Positions 17,077-25,323 of a DNA stretch of 64,000 nt are shown one piece after another. A model generated the notes under the pieces. It made no database searches, had not been told where the DNA came from, and was given only the letters and a program-made list of their open reading frames with translations. How positions within the stretch are numbered: position 1 is the first letter of the stretch; each line of letters begins with the position of its first letter. Source of the DNA: JADKAV01 sp963769435 (lineage in GTDB: Bacteria; Actinomycetota; Actinomycetes; S36-B12; UBA10799); contig CAVYLN010000002.1 in NCBI GenBank assembly GCA_963769435.1, forward strand, positions 1,798,001 to 1,862,000, in the 5' to 3' direction. A program made the translations under genes and the position numbers.

Positions 17077-18360
17077 GTGCTGAGAATCGGTGAGGGCGGC
17101 CTGGTCCGCCGCGAGGTTCTCGTGTTCGCGATCCCGGGTGTGGTGCTGCTCGGACTGCTGGCAGGTTTCAGTTTCTGGGTGGCACGCAATGTGGCACAGG
17201 CTGAATCGGTACGCGACGCGGTTGTCTCCGCGGAGCAGGCCGCCCGACTGGCCATCGAACCTCATCTGAAGCCGGGCCTCGGCCGGGGCGATCCGCAGGC
17301 TATCGCGGCCCTGGACGAGGTGGTTCGCAGCAGGCTGCTGGAAGATCCCACAGTCACGGTCCGGGTCTGGAGCTCCGACGGGACCATCGTGTACTCGGAC
17401 AAGGAGCAACTGATCGGTCGGCAGTTCGATCTGGGTGACGAGGAGCGGGAGGTGCTGGCAAACGGCGGTGTGGAGGCCGAAGTCAGCGACCTGACCAAGC
17501 CGGAGAATCGCTTCGAGCGCTCGTTCGGTGAGTTGATCGAGGTGTACCTGCCGGTGACCGGTCCGGACGGACAGACGTACCTGCTGGAGATCTACCAACG
17601 GCAGGCCTTTCTCGCAGCGTCGACCCAGCGCCTGGTGATGGCTCTTGCGCCGACCATCCTCGGAGCGCTCGCGGTGCTGGCGTTGATCCTGCTGCTTCTG
17701 GCCTGGCGGATGGCGAGGAGACTGGACGCCGATCGGGTCAAGCGTGAGGACCTCCTGCTCCACGCCGTGAACTCCTCGGAGGCGGAACGACGCCGGATAG
17801 CCGCAGACCTGCACGATGGGGTGGTCCAGGATCTGGCCGGGGTCTCCTTCGGACTGTCCGCCATGGCCCAGGGCGCCCCCGACCAGGGGTCGCGTGCACG
17901 ACTTGAGACGGCAGCCGATCGCACCCGCAAGGCCGTCGGCGCACTGCGCACCCTGCTGGTGGAGATCTACCCGGCCAATCTGCGGGAGGCGGGGCTGGCC
18001 TCGGCGCTGGAAGACCTCGGCAACGCGCTGAACGCGAAGTCGAGTGTCGAGGTGGAGCCGGGCCTTAACCTCGACGACCGCTGCCAGCAGACGTTCTACC
18101 GCATCGCCCGGGAAGCGACCCAGAACATCTCCAAACACGCGCGCGCCGACAGTGTCTGGATCACGTTGGGCCGCCAGGACTCCCGGGTGTCTCTCGAGGT
18201 CAGGGACGATGGGCTCGGCTTCGATGTCCGGTCCGCTGAACCGGGACATGTCGGGCTGACGCTGATGGAGGATCTGGCGTTCCAGGCCAGCGGACAATTG
18301 TCGATCGAGTCCAGTCCGGGCGAGGGAACCACGGTCCGTTTCGCCATGGAGTGCCGATGA
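17077..18360 (+). CDS. NarL-type sensor histidine kinase
   Basis: The protein has 427 residues. Two membrane helices (about 14-37 and 188-210) flank an extracytoplasmic sensor region of roughly 150 residues resembling a PAS/dCache-like fold (VRVWSSDGTIVYSD). The HisKA_3 box AERRRIAADLHDGVVQDLAG places the phospho-His at 246. The ATPase region has REATQNISKHA and DDGLGFD, with a short G2 loop. Its stop overlaps the ATG of the regulator gene (ATGA), so the pair is translationally coupled. It senses an extracellular or membrane signal of unknown nature. Confidence 0.93.
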   Translation: MLRIGEGGLVRREVLVFAIPGVVLLGLLAGFSFWVARNVAQAESVRDAVVSAEQAARLAIEPHLKPGLGRGDPQAIAALDEVVRSRLLEDPTVTVRVWSSDGTIVYSDKEQLIGRQFDLGDEEREVLANGGVEAEVSDLTKPENRFERSFGELIEVYLPVTGPDGQTYLLEIYQRQAFLAASTQRLVMALAPTILGALAVLALILLLLAWRMARRLDADRVKREDLLLHAVNSSEAERRRIAADLHDGVVQDLAGVSFGLSAMAQGAPDQGSRARLETAADRTRKAVGALRTLLVEIYPANLREAGLASALEDLGNALNAKSSVEVEPGLNLDDRCQQTFYRIAREATQNISKHARADSVWITLGRQDSRVSLEVRDDGLGFDVRSAEPGHVGLTLMEDLAFQASGQLSIESSPGEGTTVRFAMECR

Positions 18361-18983
18361 TCCGGGTGCTGATCGCCGACGACCACGCCATCGTCCGGGA
18401 AGGGCTGGCCCTGCTGGTGGACAGTGAGGCGGACCTCGAGGTCTTGGCCGCGGTGGACTCGGGCGAGGCGGCAGTCGACTTGGCCGGCTCGGGGTCCCCG
18501 CACGTCGTGCTGATGGACCTGGCTATGCCGGGGATCGGGGGGATCGAAGCCACTGCCCGCATCACAGCCTCCACGGACTGCGCAGTGGTCGTCCTCACCA
18601 CCTTCGGGGAGTCCGACCGGGTGCTGGCCGCCCTCGACGCCGGTGCCGTCGGCTACCTCCTCAAGGACAGCACGAGCGTTGACCTGATCGCGGGTATCCG
18701 TTCGGCAGCAGCCGGCGAGTCGCCACTGGACCCGCGTGTCGCCAGGGCATTGGTCGAAGCGCGCCAGACACAACCGCACCCGACGACCCCCCGGCTGACG
18801 GACAAGCAGAAGGAGGTCCTCGACCTCGTGGCGCGGGGGCTTTCGAACCGCCTCATCGCCCGACAGATGGGGATCAGCGAGAAGACTGTGAAGACCCATC
18901 TCACAGCGGTGTACGCGGCGCTGGGGGTCAGCGATCGGCTGCAGGCAGCGTTGTGGGCGACAACCGGCCGCCTGGATCCCTGA
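18357..18983 (+). CDS. LuxR/NarL-family response regulator
   Basis: The protein has 208 residues from ATG 18357, overlapping the kinase stop. The receiver domain has acidic DDH near residue 9, phospho-Asp in VLMDLAMPG near 53 and Lys in YLLKDST near 103. The C-terminal helix-turn-helix is typical LuxR: LTDKQKEVLDLVARGLSNRL, then MGISEKTVKTHL. It should be phosphorylated by the preceding kinase and act as a DNA-binding activator or repressor. Targets are unknown. Confidence 0.94.
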   Translation: MIRVLIADDHAIVREGLALLVDSEADLEVLAAVDSGEAAVDLAGSGSPHVVLMDLAMPGIGGIEATARITASTDCAVVVLTTFGESDRVLAALDAGAVGYLLKDSTSVDLIAGIRSAAAGESPLDPRVARALVEARQTQPHPTTPRLTDKQKEVLDLVARGLSNRLIARQMGISEKTVKTHLTAVYAALGVSDRLQAALWATTGRLDP

Positions 18984-19047
18984 ACTCACCAGGCCGATCG
19001 CACCCCCGGCGACGACCCTGCCGGTGTGGTGGGGGAACACTGGAACC

Positions 19048-19809
19048 GTGATCGATTCGCTGGGCAATGTTCAGAGCGTTCTTCTGGTGGGCGGCACGTC
19101 CGAGATCGGGCAGGCGATCCTCACACGTCTGGCGCAGGGAGGACGTCTGCAGCGAATCGTCCTGCTCGGGCGCAACGAGCAGGCGTTGGAGGCCTCCGCG
19201 CAGGGCTGGCGGGACTCCGGGCTGGACGCGTCCGTCGTGGTGGCCGACCTCGCCGGAGAGATCGATGTGCCCGTGCTGACCAGCCGGTGTTTCGAGTCCG
19301 GCGACATCGATGTCGTGGTGATGGCCGCCGGGATCACGCCCGACGGCGAAGCCGAGACCGACCCGGAACTCGTCCGCAGGGTGGCGATGGTGAACTTCGT
19401 GAGTCAGATGCAGTTGGGCACCGAGTTCGTCCAGCGACTCAGACTGCAGGGGCATGGTGCCCTGGTCGTCCTTTCGTCGGTCGCCGTGGAGCGGCCCCGC
19501 GCCGACAACTACGTCTACGGCGCGACCAAAGGCGGCTTGGATGCCTGGGCCAACGGCCTGGCCGATGCGCTGGTCGGCGAGCCGATCCGGGTCCTCGTCG
19601 TGCGACCCGGAATGGTGCGTACGCGCATGAGCGTCGGTCACAAGGAGCCGCCATTCACCAGCGACCCCGAGGACGTCGCGGACGCGGTGGCCAAGAACCT
19701 GCGTACCGGTCCGGTCACTGTGTGGGTCCCGCCACAACTGCGCATCCTGATGAGTGGACTGCGCCACGCCCCCCGACCGGTGTTCCGCAAGGCCTCGAAG
19801 ATGCGCTGA
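19048..19809 (+). CDS. dprE2: DprE2-like short-chain dehydrogenase
   Basis: The protein has 253 residues from GTG 19048. It opens with VIDSLGNVQSVLLVGGTSEI, which matches the characteristic start of mycobacterial DprE2 (decaprenylphosphoryl-2-keto-ribose reductase), including the GGTSEIG cofactor loop. SSVAVER followed by NYVYGATKGG gives the Ser-Tyr-Lys catalytic set, and PRPVFRK ends the protein as in DprE2. In mycobacteria DprE2 works with DprE1 to make arabinose donors for the cell wall. No dprE1 is nearby, so the partner is elsewhere or the function differs. The symbol rests on recalled family resemblance. Confidence 0.7.
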   Translation: MIDSLGNVQSVLLVGGTSEIGQAILTRLAQGGRLQRIVLLGRNEQALEASAQGWRDSGLDASVVVADLAGEIDVPVLTSRCFESGDIDVVVMAAGITPDGEAETDPELVRRVAMVNFVSQMQLGTEFVQRLRLQGHGALVVLSSVAVERPRADNYVYGATKGGLDAWANGLADALVGEPIRVLVVRPGMVRTRMSVGHKEPPFTSDPEDVADAVAKNLRTGPVTVWVPPQLRILMSGLRHAPRPVFRKASKMR

Positions 19810-19908
19810 GACACGCGACGCGACGCGATCCGGCGGTTCCGTCGATCGGCATGGGTCCGCGCTCGTGACCGCGAAGTCGCCGCCACGGTTCTGGCACAGT
19901 GAGCCGTG

Positions 19909-20844
19909 ATGAGCGCCTTCCCGCCTCCGACCGCATCCCTTGTCTCGGGGATCAAGATCGCCGTGGTCCTGCTGGTGCCCCTGGTCGCGGTGGCGATCAT
20001 CACCGGTGGCGACGGGGTGCTGGCGGCAACCATGGCTCTGCTGTCCGTGACGACGGCCATCTTCTGCGATCTGCGCCAGCAAGCCGTGCTGCTGCCGGGG
20101 GTGGTGCTGACGGGTTTCCTGGCCACGGCTGCCTATGGGAACCCGGTGGCCGTCGTGGGCGTGGTTGTTCTCGCCTGCGTGGTGGCCGGCCTGATGAGCC
20201 GGGTGTCCGCGGGCGTCTACGGTGTGGTGCCGATCGCCGCGTCGGTGCTCGCCCTCGACCAACCGCGGCAGTCACCGACCGGGGTCGCGATCGTGATGGC
20301 GGTGATGTGTGTCTACGTGGCCATCGTCGTGGCTGTGCTCAAGGTGCACTTCGACGCGGTGCCCGTGACCTGGGACGTGGCGATCCGGCACGCGCTGGTG
20401 ATGGCAGTCGCGTGCGGCGGCGCGACGGCCGTGGCTGTGCACTACCAGTGGCCGAAGTCGTACTGGCTGGTGATGACACTGGCGGTCGTGCTGCGTCCGT
20501 ACGCGACCGAATCGTTGGTGAAGTCCGAGCGCCGCGTCGTGGGGACCATCGCCGGTGCGATCGTGGCCGCAGCGCTGTCCCCGTTGCCGCGGTCTTTGCA
20601 GGCCGTCTTCGCAGCGGCCTGCCTGGCGTTGTTGATGACGTACATGATCGAGAAGAACTACGTGCTGCAGGTGACCTTCACGACACCACTGGTGATCTTC
20701 CTGGTCAGTACCGGCACGGTGGACGACACCCTGACTCTGGACGGTCTGCGAGTGCTCTACACCGTGGGCGCGGCGGTAGTCGGCGGGTTGCTGTCCCTGG
20801 CGCTGGCTCGCCAGCAGATCGATGAGACCGCCCAGCCCGCGTGA
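19909..20844 (+). CDS. FUSC-family membrane protein
   Basis: The protein has 311 residues from ATG 19909 (a GTG at 19906 is also in frame). It has about ten hydrophobic segments in two blocks, separated by a short cytoplasmic region near residue 150. The second block includes QWPKSYWLVMTLAVVLRP and ESLVKSERRVVGTIAGAIVA, the hallmark of the fusaric-acid-resistance-like FUSC domain: a conserved Arg-x-x-G-T-x-x-G just after a membrane helix. Family members export aromatic acids or toxic compounds, but the substrate here is unknown. YaaA follows in the same direction with about 30 bp between. Confidence 0.82.
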   Translation: MSAFPPPTASLVSGIKIAVVLLVPLVAVAIITGGDGVLAATMALLSVTTAIFCDLRQQAVLLPGVVLTGFLATAAYGNPVAVVGVVVLACVVAGLMSRVSAGVYGVVPIAASVLALDQPRQSPTGVAIVMAVMCVYVAIVVAVLKVHFDAVPVTWDVAIRHALVMAVACGGATAVAVHYQWPKSYWLVMTLAVVLRPYATESLVKSERRVVGTIAGAIVAAALSPLPRSLQAVFAAACLALLMTYMIEKNYVLQVTFTTPLVIFLVSTGTVDDTLTLDGLRVLYTVGAAVVGGLLSLALARQQIDETAQPA

Positions 20845-20873
20845 TCGCAGCTCACGGCTGCCACCATGACACC

Positions 20874-21620
20874 GTGCTCATCCTGCTGCCGCCCTCGGAG
20901 TCCAAGCGTGCACCTGCGCGCGGGAAACCCCTGGACCTGGACACACTGAGCCACCCGGCGCTGACAGCGGCCCGGACGAAGGTGCTCAAGGCAGTGCAGA
21001 CACTCGCCCGCGAGGATCCGGCGACAGCCGTCGAGGTGTTGGGCCTCGGTCCCACACAGTTCGACCTCGTTGTGGCCAACGCGGACCTGGCCGGAGCGCC
21101 TTCCGCGCCCGCGAGTTCGGTGTACACCGGGGTGTTGTACGCAGCCCTCGACTACCCCACGCTCGCCGGTCAGGACCGGCGCCGGGCGAACCGGCGGATC
21201 GGCATCGTGTCCGCGTTGTTCGGTCTGGTGTCACCCACCGACCGGATAGTGGCCTATCGGCTGTCCGGCGGGGTGCGGTTGCCGGGCGTCGGCGCGCTGC
21301 CCGGCTTCTGGCGGCCCGCACTCTCGGCCGAGGTCGCCCGGGAGCCCGGGCTGGTCGTGGACATGCTGTCGTCACCGTACGCATCGATGGTTGCCCTGCC
21401 CGACGGGGCGGTGACCGTCAAGGTCTGGCAGGAGGGACCCTCGGGCCACCGCACCGCCGTCAGCCATTTCAACAAGGCGACCAAGGGTGAGGTCGCGAGG
21501 ACCTTGGCGCTGCAGCCTCGGGAACCCCGCAGACCCTCGGACCTCGTGGACGCGCTGCGAGGCTCGGGATGGCGCGCCGAACTCGACGGCGCGCGCCTTG
21601 ACGTGTGGCGGCGTGACTGA
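20874..21620 (+). CDS. yaaA: Peroxide stress protein YaaA
   Basis: The protein has 248 residues. I chose GTG 20874 because the family begins exactly with (M)LILLPPSESK. Later conserved parts include YTGVLYAALDY near 85, IVSALFGLVSPTD near 115 and VSHFNKATKGE near 200. YaaA (DUF328/UPF0246) lowers free iron and protects DNA during peroxide stress in E. coli; actinobacterial copies are presumed similar. No strong ribosome site precedes it, so it may be read through from the FUSC gene. Confidence 0.9.
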   Translation: MLILLPPSESKRAPARGKPLDLDTLSHPALTAARTKVLKAVQTLAREDPATAVEVLGLGPTQFDLVVANADLAGAPSAPASSVYTGVLYAALDYPTLAGQDRRRANRRIGIVSALFGLVSPTDRIVAYRLSGGVRLPGVGALPGFWRPALSAEVAREPGLVVDMLSSPYASMVALPDGAVTVKVWQEGPSGHRTAVSHFNKATKGEVARTLALQPREPRRPSDLVDALRGSGWRAELDGARLDVWRRD

Positions 21621-21632
21621 ACCGCGGCCTGT

Positions 21633-21666
21633 GCAGATTCGCCTTCACATGTGAAAGGGAATCTGC
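21633..21666. terminator. Bidirectional terminator between yaaA and marR
   Basis: GCAGATTC (21633-21640) and GAATCTGC (21659-21666) bracket an inner pairing of CCTTCACA with TGTGAAAGG. This makes a nearly perfect 34-bp palindrome between two convergent genes. It can act on both strands. Confidence 0.75.
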
Positions 21667-21700
21667 GCGGGGGTCGACAGCAGGTCCGCGACCGACGGTC

Positions 21701-22171
21701 TCAGTCCGCGGGCTCGACCGCCGGCACGTAGTCGTGTCCGCCCAGGCGCCGGATCAGCGCGGCCAGCGACTGTCGCAGGTGCTCGGCCTCCGGCAGTCCT
21801 TCAAGGGCCTGCTCCGCCCGGTCCCGACGCGTGGCATGACGAAAGGCGGAGGTTCCCTCGTCGGTCGCGGTGACCAGGAACCGGCGCCGGTCGGTGGGAT
21901 CCTTCTCCCGGGTCACCATTCCCATGCGCTCGAGCCGGTCGACGGTCTGACTGATGGTCTGCTCCTCCACCCGGGCCGCGTCGGCCAGTTCCCGCTGCGA
22001 CAGTGGTTGCCGCTGGACCAGGGCGAGGACGCCGAAACTCGCATGTGTCAGATTGAACGGACGCAGTTCGGTGGCGATGTCGTGCTCCACGAGACGGCTG
22101 GCAGTGATCAGCAGACGGCTCAACGACCACTGCTCGACAGGGGCGTCGCCAGCAGGTTTCACATCGACCAC
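21701..22171 (-). CDS. MarR-family transcriptional regulator
   Basis: The protein has 156 residues from GTG 22171. The winged helix-turn-helix is clear (LSQRELADAARVEEQTISQT, then VDRLERMGMV and the wing DPTDRRRFLVTAT). It is divergent from an ABC transporter operon, with palindromic sites in the shared promoter, so the likely role is ligand-responsive control of that exporter and of itself. Such pairs commonly handle antibiotics or lipophilic compounds; the ligand is not readable here. Confidence 0.92.
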   Translation of the reverse strand: MVDVKPAGDAPVEQWSLSRLLITASRLVEHDIATELRPFNLTHASFGVLALVQRQPLSQRELADAARVEEQTISQTVDRLERMGMVTREKDPTDRRRFLVTATDEGTSAFRHATRRDRAEQALEGLPEAEHLRQSLAALIRRLGGHDYVPAVEPAD

Positions 22172-22175
22172 GTTA

Positions 22176-22233
22176 AGGTATACCTCAGGTTGCTGACTAT
22201 CAGGACGTGAAGTAAATTGATATTCGTGACTTC
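22176..22233. promoter_or_regulatory. Divergent promoter region with MarR-type sites
   Basis: AGGTATACCT (22176-22185) is a perfect palindrome 4 bp from the marR start. A second inverted repeat, GAAGT..ACTTC (22209-22233, 15-base AT-rich centre), lies on the transporter side. This is the most AT-rich spot locally and fits overlapping promoters with a MarR operator. Confidence 0.55.
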
Positions 22234-22284
22234 AACTACTACGACGGTATGCCGTTGTGGACCGTCGCGCATCCGGGGCCTGCG

Positions 22285-23377
22285 ATGAATCTGGCCCTCA
22301 CGGAGATGCGCAGGTCGAAACTCAGGTTCGGACTGCTGGCTGGCGCGGTGTCGCTGCTGGTCTTCCTCGTGCTGCTTCTGACCACACTGTCCAATGCGCT
22401 GGTGAACTCCATCACGGGCGCTCTCGACGGTGTCGACGCATCGGTTCTGGTGTACTCGGACTCCGCCCGCGACAATCTGCAGGCCTCACGGCTGCAGCCG
22501 GACGTCGTCGGCCAGGTGGCGGCCGTCGACGGGGTGACCGGTGCCGGTCCGGTCTCGGTTCTGACCACGTCGGCCGCGCTCAAGGACGGCACCGAGGATC
22601 TGCAGGTGTTCGGTTTCCAGCCAGGGCAGCCCGGAGCGCCCACCGGCCTCTCGGAGGGCAGGCTGCCGCAGGACGCCACCGAGGTGGCGATGGACGGCGG
22701 CGGTTACGCCATCGGCGACACGTTGGAACTCACGTCGGCGGGTCAGGAGGCCACGGTGGTGGGCCTGTTGCGGGGGGCCCAGTTCGCGGCGTCGCCGACG
22801 GCCTACGTCGACATGGGGCTGTACGAACGAGATCGTGCGTGCCACCAACCCGAACGTGCCTTTCGTGCCCGTCAATGCGGTGGCTGTGGTCGGGGATGCG
22901 GACCCGGAGACGCTCGTCAGCAGCATCGATTCCGCCGTGCCGGGCACCAAGGCCTACACCAAGGATGACGCCGTAAGCCTGATCCCGGGCGTCGCGTCCA
23001 TCTCGCAGACGTTCGGCATCCTGGTCGGTCTGACTTTCATCATCGGGGTCGTCGTCATCGGCTTCTTCTTCCTGATCCTCACCGTGCAGAAGATGAAATC
23101 CTTCACGCTGCTGCGGGCCATCGGTGCCGGCACTGGCAAACTCTCCGCCGTGGTCGCCGCCCAGATCACGGTGGTGGTGCTGCTGGCATCCGCGATCGCC
23201 GTCGTCCTGACGCTGCTGGCCGTGCGGGGGCTCAACTCCGGCATCCCGGTCTCACTGTCGCCCGTGCTCGTGATCGGGACAGTGCTCGCCGTACTGGTGT
23301 TCTCCCTGATCGCCGGGCTGCTCAGCATCCGGCGCATCTCCAAGATCGACCCCTTCACCGCGGCAGGTGCACGATGA
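22285..23377 (+). CDS. ABC transporter permease, FtsX/MacB type (frameshift at 22825)
   Basis: I start it at ATG 22285 (MNLALTEMRRSKLRFG) because the next permease opens the same way (MMLAFNEIRRGRGRF). The frame breaks at GTACGAACGAG. Dropping the G at 22825 restores LYNEIVRATNPN and an intact protein of about 363 residues; the span is 3n+1. Topology is FtsX-like: one N-terminal helix, a large outer domain (about residues 40-215), then three C-terminal helices ending RRISKIDPFTAAGAR. With its paralogue and the ATPase it forms a MacB/LolCDE-like exporter. It is probably intact in the organism. Confidence 0.85.
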
Positions 23378-24480
23378 TGCTGGCATTCAACGAGATCCGA
23401 CGCGGTCGCGGCAGGTTCGCCTCGATCATCGCGGCGTTGTCACTGATCGTGTTCCTGGTCCTGACCCTGGGGGCACTTGCCGATGGCCTGTTCTTCGGGG
23501 CGACCGGAGCGGTGCGGTCGACCAATGCGACCGCCTACGCGTTCAGCCCGGACGCCAAGGGTTCGCTGATCCGCTCGAGCATGACGCCCGATCAGGTGCA
23601 GGAGGTGCAGCAGGCGCCGGGCGTGGCTGAGGCCACGGGAGTCGGCGTCCTGCTGACAGCCGGAAGCACGCAGGATGCGGAGTACGACCTGGCGATCTTC
23701 GGCGTCGACCCGCAGGGTGCGGGCGTGCCCACGACTCTGGTCGACGGCCGCCTGCCGGACCCGGGGGAGAACGGGGTGGCTGCCGTGGATCAGTCGCTCA
23801 TCGACGAAGGCGTCGCGATGGGCGATGTGATCAGTGTGGGAAGCAGGTCTGTGGAGGTCGTCGGGGTCGTCCGCGACTCCGCCTACCAACTGCAGCCGAC
23901 CGTGTGGACCTCGATCGAGACGTGGCGCGGCATGCGCAACGAGGTCCGACCTGAGTTCACCGGCGTCGAGGACGATGTCAATGCTGTTGCCCTGATCACC
24001 GATGAGGGTGTGACGGCAGCGCAGGTTCAGGGCGAGATCGGCGATCTGACGGTACTCAGTGCCGAGGAGACCGGGCTCGCGATCCCCGGCGTCGAACAGC
24101 AGAGCTCGACGCTCAACGCCATCATCTATACCGCGCTGGCCGTGGCGGCCCTGGTCGTCGCGCTGTTCTTCGCCCTGGTGGTGCTTGAGAAGCGCGAGCT
24201 CTTCGCGGCCCTCAAGGCTCTCGGCACCCCGACCCGCAAGTTGGGCGTCGGGGTCGTCATCCAAGCCCTGATCGCCTCGGCCATCGGTGTGGTGATCGGT
24301 GCGCTCGCCGCACGCGGTCTCGGTGCCATCGTTCCCGACGAGGTACCGACGCTGTTCCGCAACGAAACCCTTCTGACCATCGCGATCTTCACCCTCGTGG
24401 CCGGCGTCGTGGGAGCCGCATTCTCCCTGCGCCGGATCGCCCGAATCGACCCCGCCACCGCCATCGGAGGAACCCTGTGA
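23374..24480 (+). CDS. ABC transporter permease, FtsX/MacB type
   Basis: The protein has 368 residues and overlaps the previous stop by ATGA. It has one N-terminal membrane helix, an extracytoplasmic region (about 40-245) with MacB-like core features, and three C-terminal helices ending SLRRIARIDPATAIGGTL. It is paralogous to the preceding permease, and the two should form a heterodimeric membrane unit. Its stop overlaps the ATPase GTG start, so all three genes are translationally coupled. The cargo is unknown; MarR control suggests a toxic or antimicrobial compound. Confidence 0.92.
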   Translation: MMLAFNEIRRGRGRFASIIAALSLIVFLVLTLGALADGLFFGATGAVRSTNATAYAFSPDAKGSLIRSSMTPDQVQEVQQAPGVAEATGVGVLLTAGSTQDAEYDLAIFGVDPQGAGVPTTLVDGRLPDPGENGVAAVDQSLIDEGVAMGDVISVGSRSVEVVGVVRDSAYQLQPTVWTSIETWRGMRNEVRPEFTGVEDDVNAVALITDEGVTAAQVQGEIGDLTVLSAEETGLAIPGVEQQSSTLNAIIYTALAVAALVVALFFALVVLEKRELFAALKALGTPTRKLGVGVVIQALIASAIGVVIGALAARGLGAIVPDEVPTLFRNETLLTIAIFTLVAGVVGAAFSLRRIARIDPATAIGGTL

Positions 24481-25256
24481 ACATCGACGACTTCGTTCCC
24501 GCACATCCCGGCGACCCCGGGGTCGACCCTGCGCAGGACGCCGGCGCCCATGCCGAGGCGATCCTGCGGGTGGATGCGGTGAGCAAGATCTACCGCTCCG
24601 GCGACAGCGAGGTACACGCCGTCAGCGAGGCAACTATGGCCGTCGACCAGGGCGAGTTCGTCGCTCTGCTCGGCCCCTCGGGATCGGGCAAGACCACCCT
24701 GATCTCGATGATCGGGGGACTGCTGTCGCCGACTTCGGGGACCATCACCCTGGCCGGTACCGATGTCGGGGACCTGTCGGCGCGAGCGCTCACGACTTTC
24801 CGCGCCGAGCGGGTCGGGTTCGTGTTCCAGGCCGCGAACCTTGTCCCCTTCCTGACTGCTCGCGAGAACCTGCTGTACGTGGCCACCCTTCAGAAGCGCA
24901 TCAGCCGCAAGGAGGCGCACGCACGGGCGGACCAACTGCTCGAGGAACTCGGACTCGCCGCCCGCGCGAAGAACGTCCCGGAGCAACTGTCCGGCGGGGA
25001 GCGGCAGCGGGTCGCGATCGGCCGGGCGCTGATGAACGACCCCGATCTGATCCTGGTCGACGAGCCGACCGCCGCCCTCGACACGAAGCTCGGCCGACAG
25101 GTGGTGGAACTGCTCGCACGCGAGATCAAGCAGCGCGGGAAGACCGGCATCATGGTCACCCACGACCTGCGGATGGTTCAGTACACCGACCGGGTCTTCG
25201 AGATCCTGGACGGTCATCTGACGCACGTCGAGCAACCCAGCGCCTTGTCGCACTGA
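24477..25256 (+). CDS. ABC transporter ATP-binding protein (MacB/LolD type)
   Basis: The protein has 259 residues from GTG 24477, overlapping the permease stop (GTGA). It shows Walker A GPSGSGKTT near residue 79, Q-loop FVFQAANLVPF, signature LSGGERQRVAIGRAL, Walker B LILVDEPTAALD and the switch His in VTHDLR. An N-terminal extension of about 30 acidic/Pro-rich residues precedes the domain. It powers the two permeases of this operon, in the cytoplasm at the inner membrane face. Confidence 0.94.
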   Translation: MNIDDFVPAHPGDPGVDPAQDAGAHAEAILRVDAVSKIYRSGDSEVHAVSEATMAVDQGEFVALLGPSGSGKTTLISMIGGLLSPTSGTITLAGTDVGDLSARALTTFRAERVGFVFQAANLVPFLTARENLLYVATLQKRISRKEAHARADQLLEELGLAARAKNVPEQLSGGERQRVAIGRALMNDPDLILVDEPTAALDTKLGRQVVELLAREIKQRGKTGIMVTHDLRMVQYTDRVFEILDGHLTHVEQPSALSH

Positions 25257-25289
25257 CCTGCGTCCGAGGACTTCGGTCACATCAGGTCA
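25254..25289. terminator. Convergent-gene terminator hairpin
   Basis: TGACCTG (25254-25260) pairs with CAGGTCA (25283-25289), with an inner CCGAGG/CTTCGG pairing. It sits between the convergent ABC ATPase and beta-CASP genes and overlaps the ATPase stop. Confidence 0.5.
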
Positions 25290-25323
25290 GTAGGTGACCG
25301 GATCCGACCAAGGTGCCGCGAAC

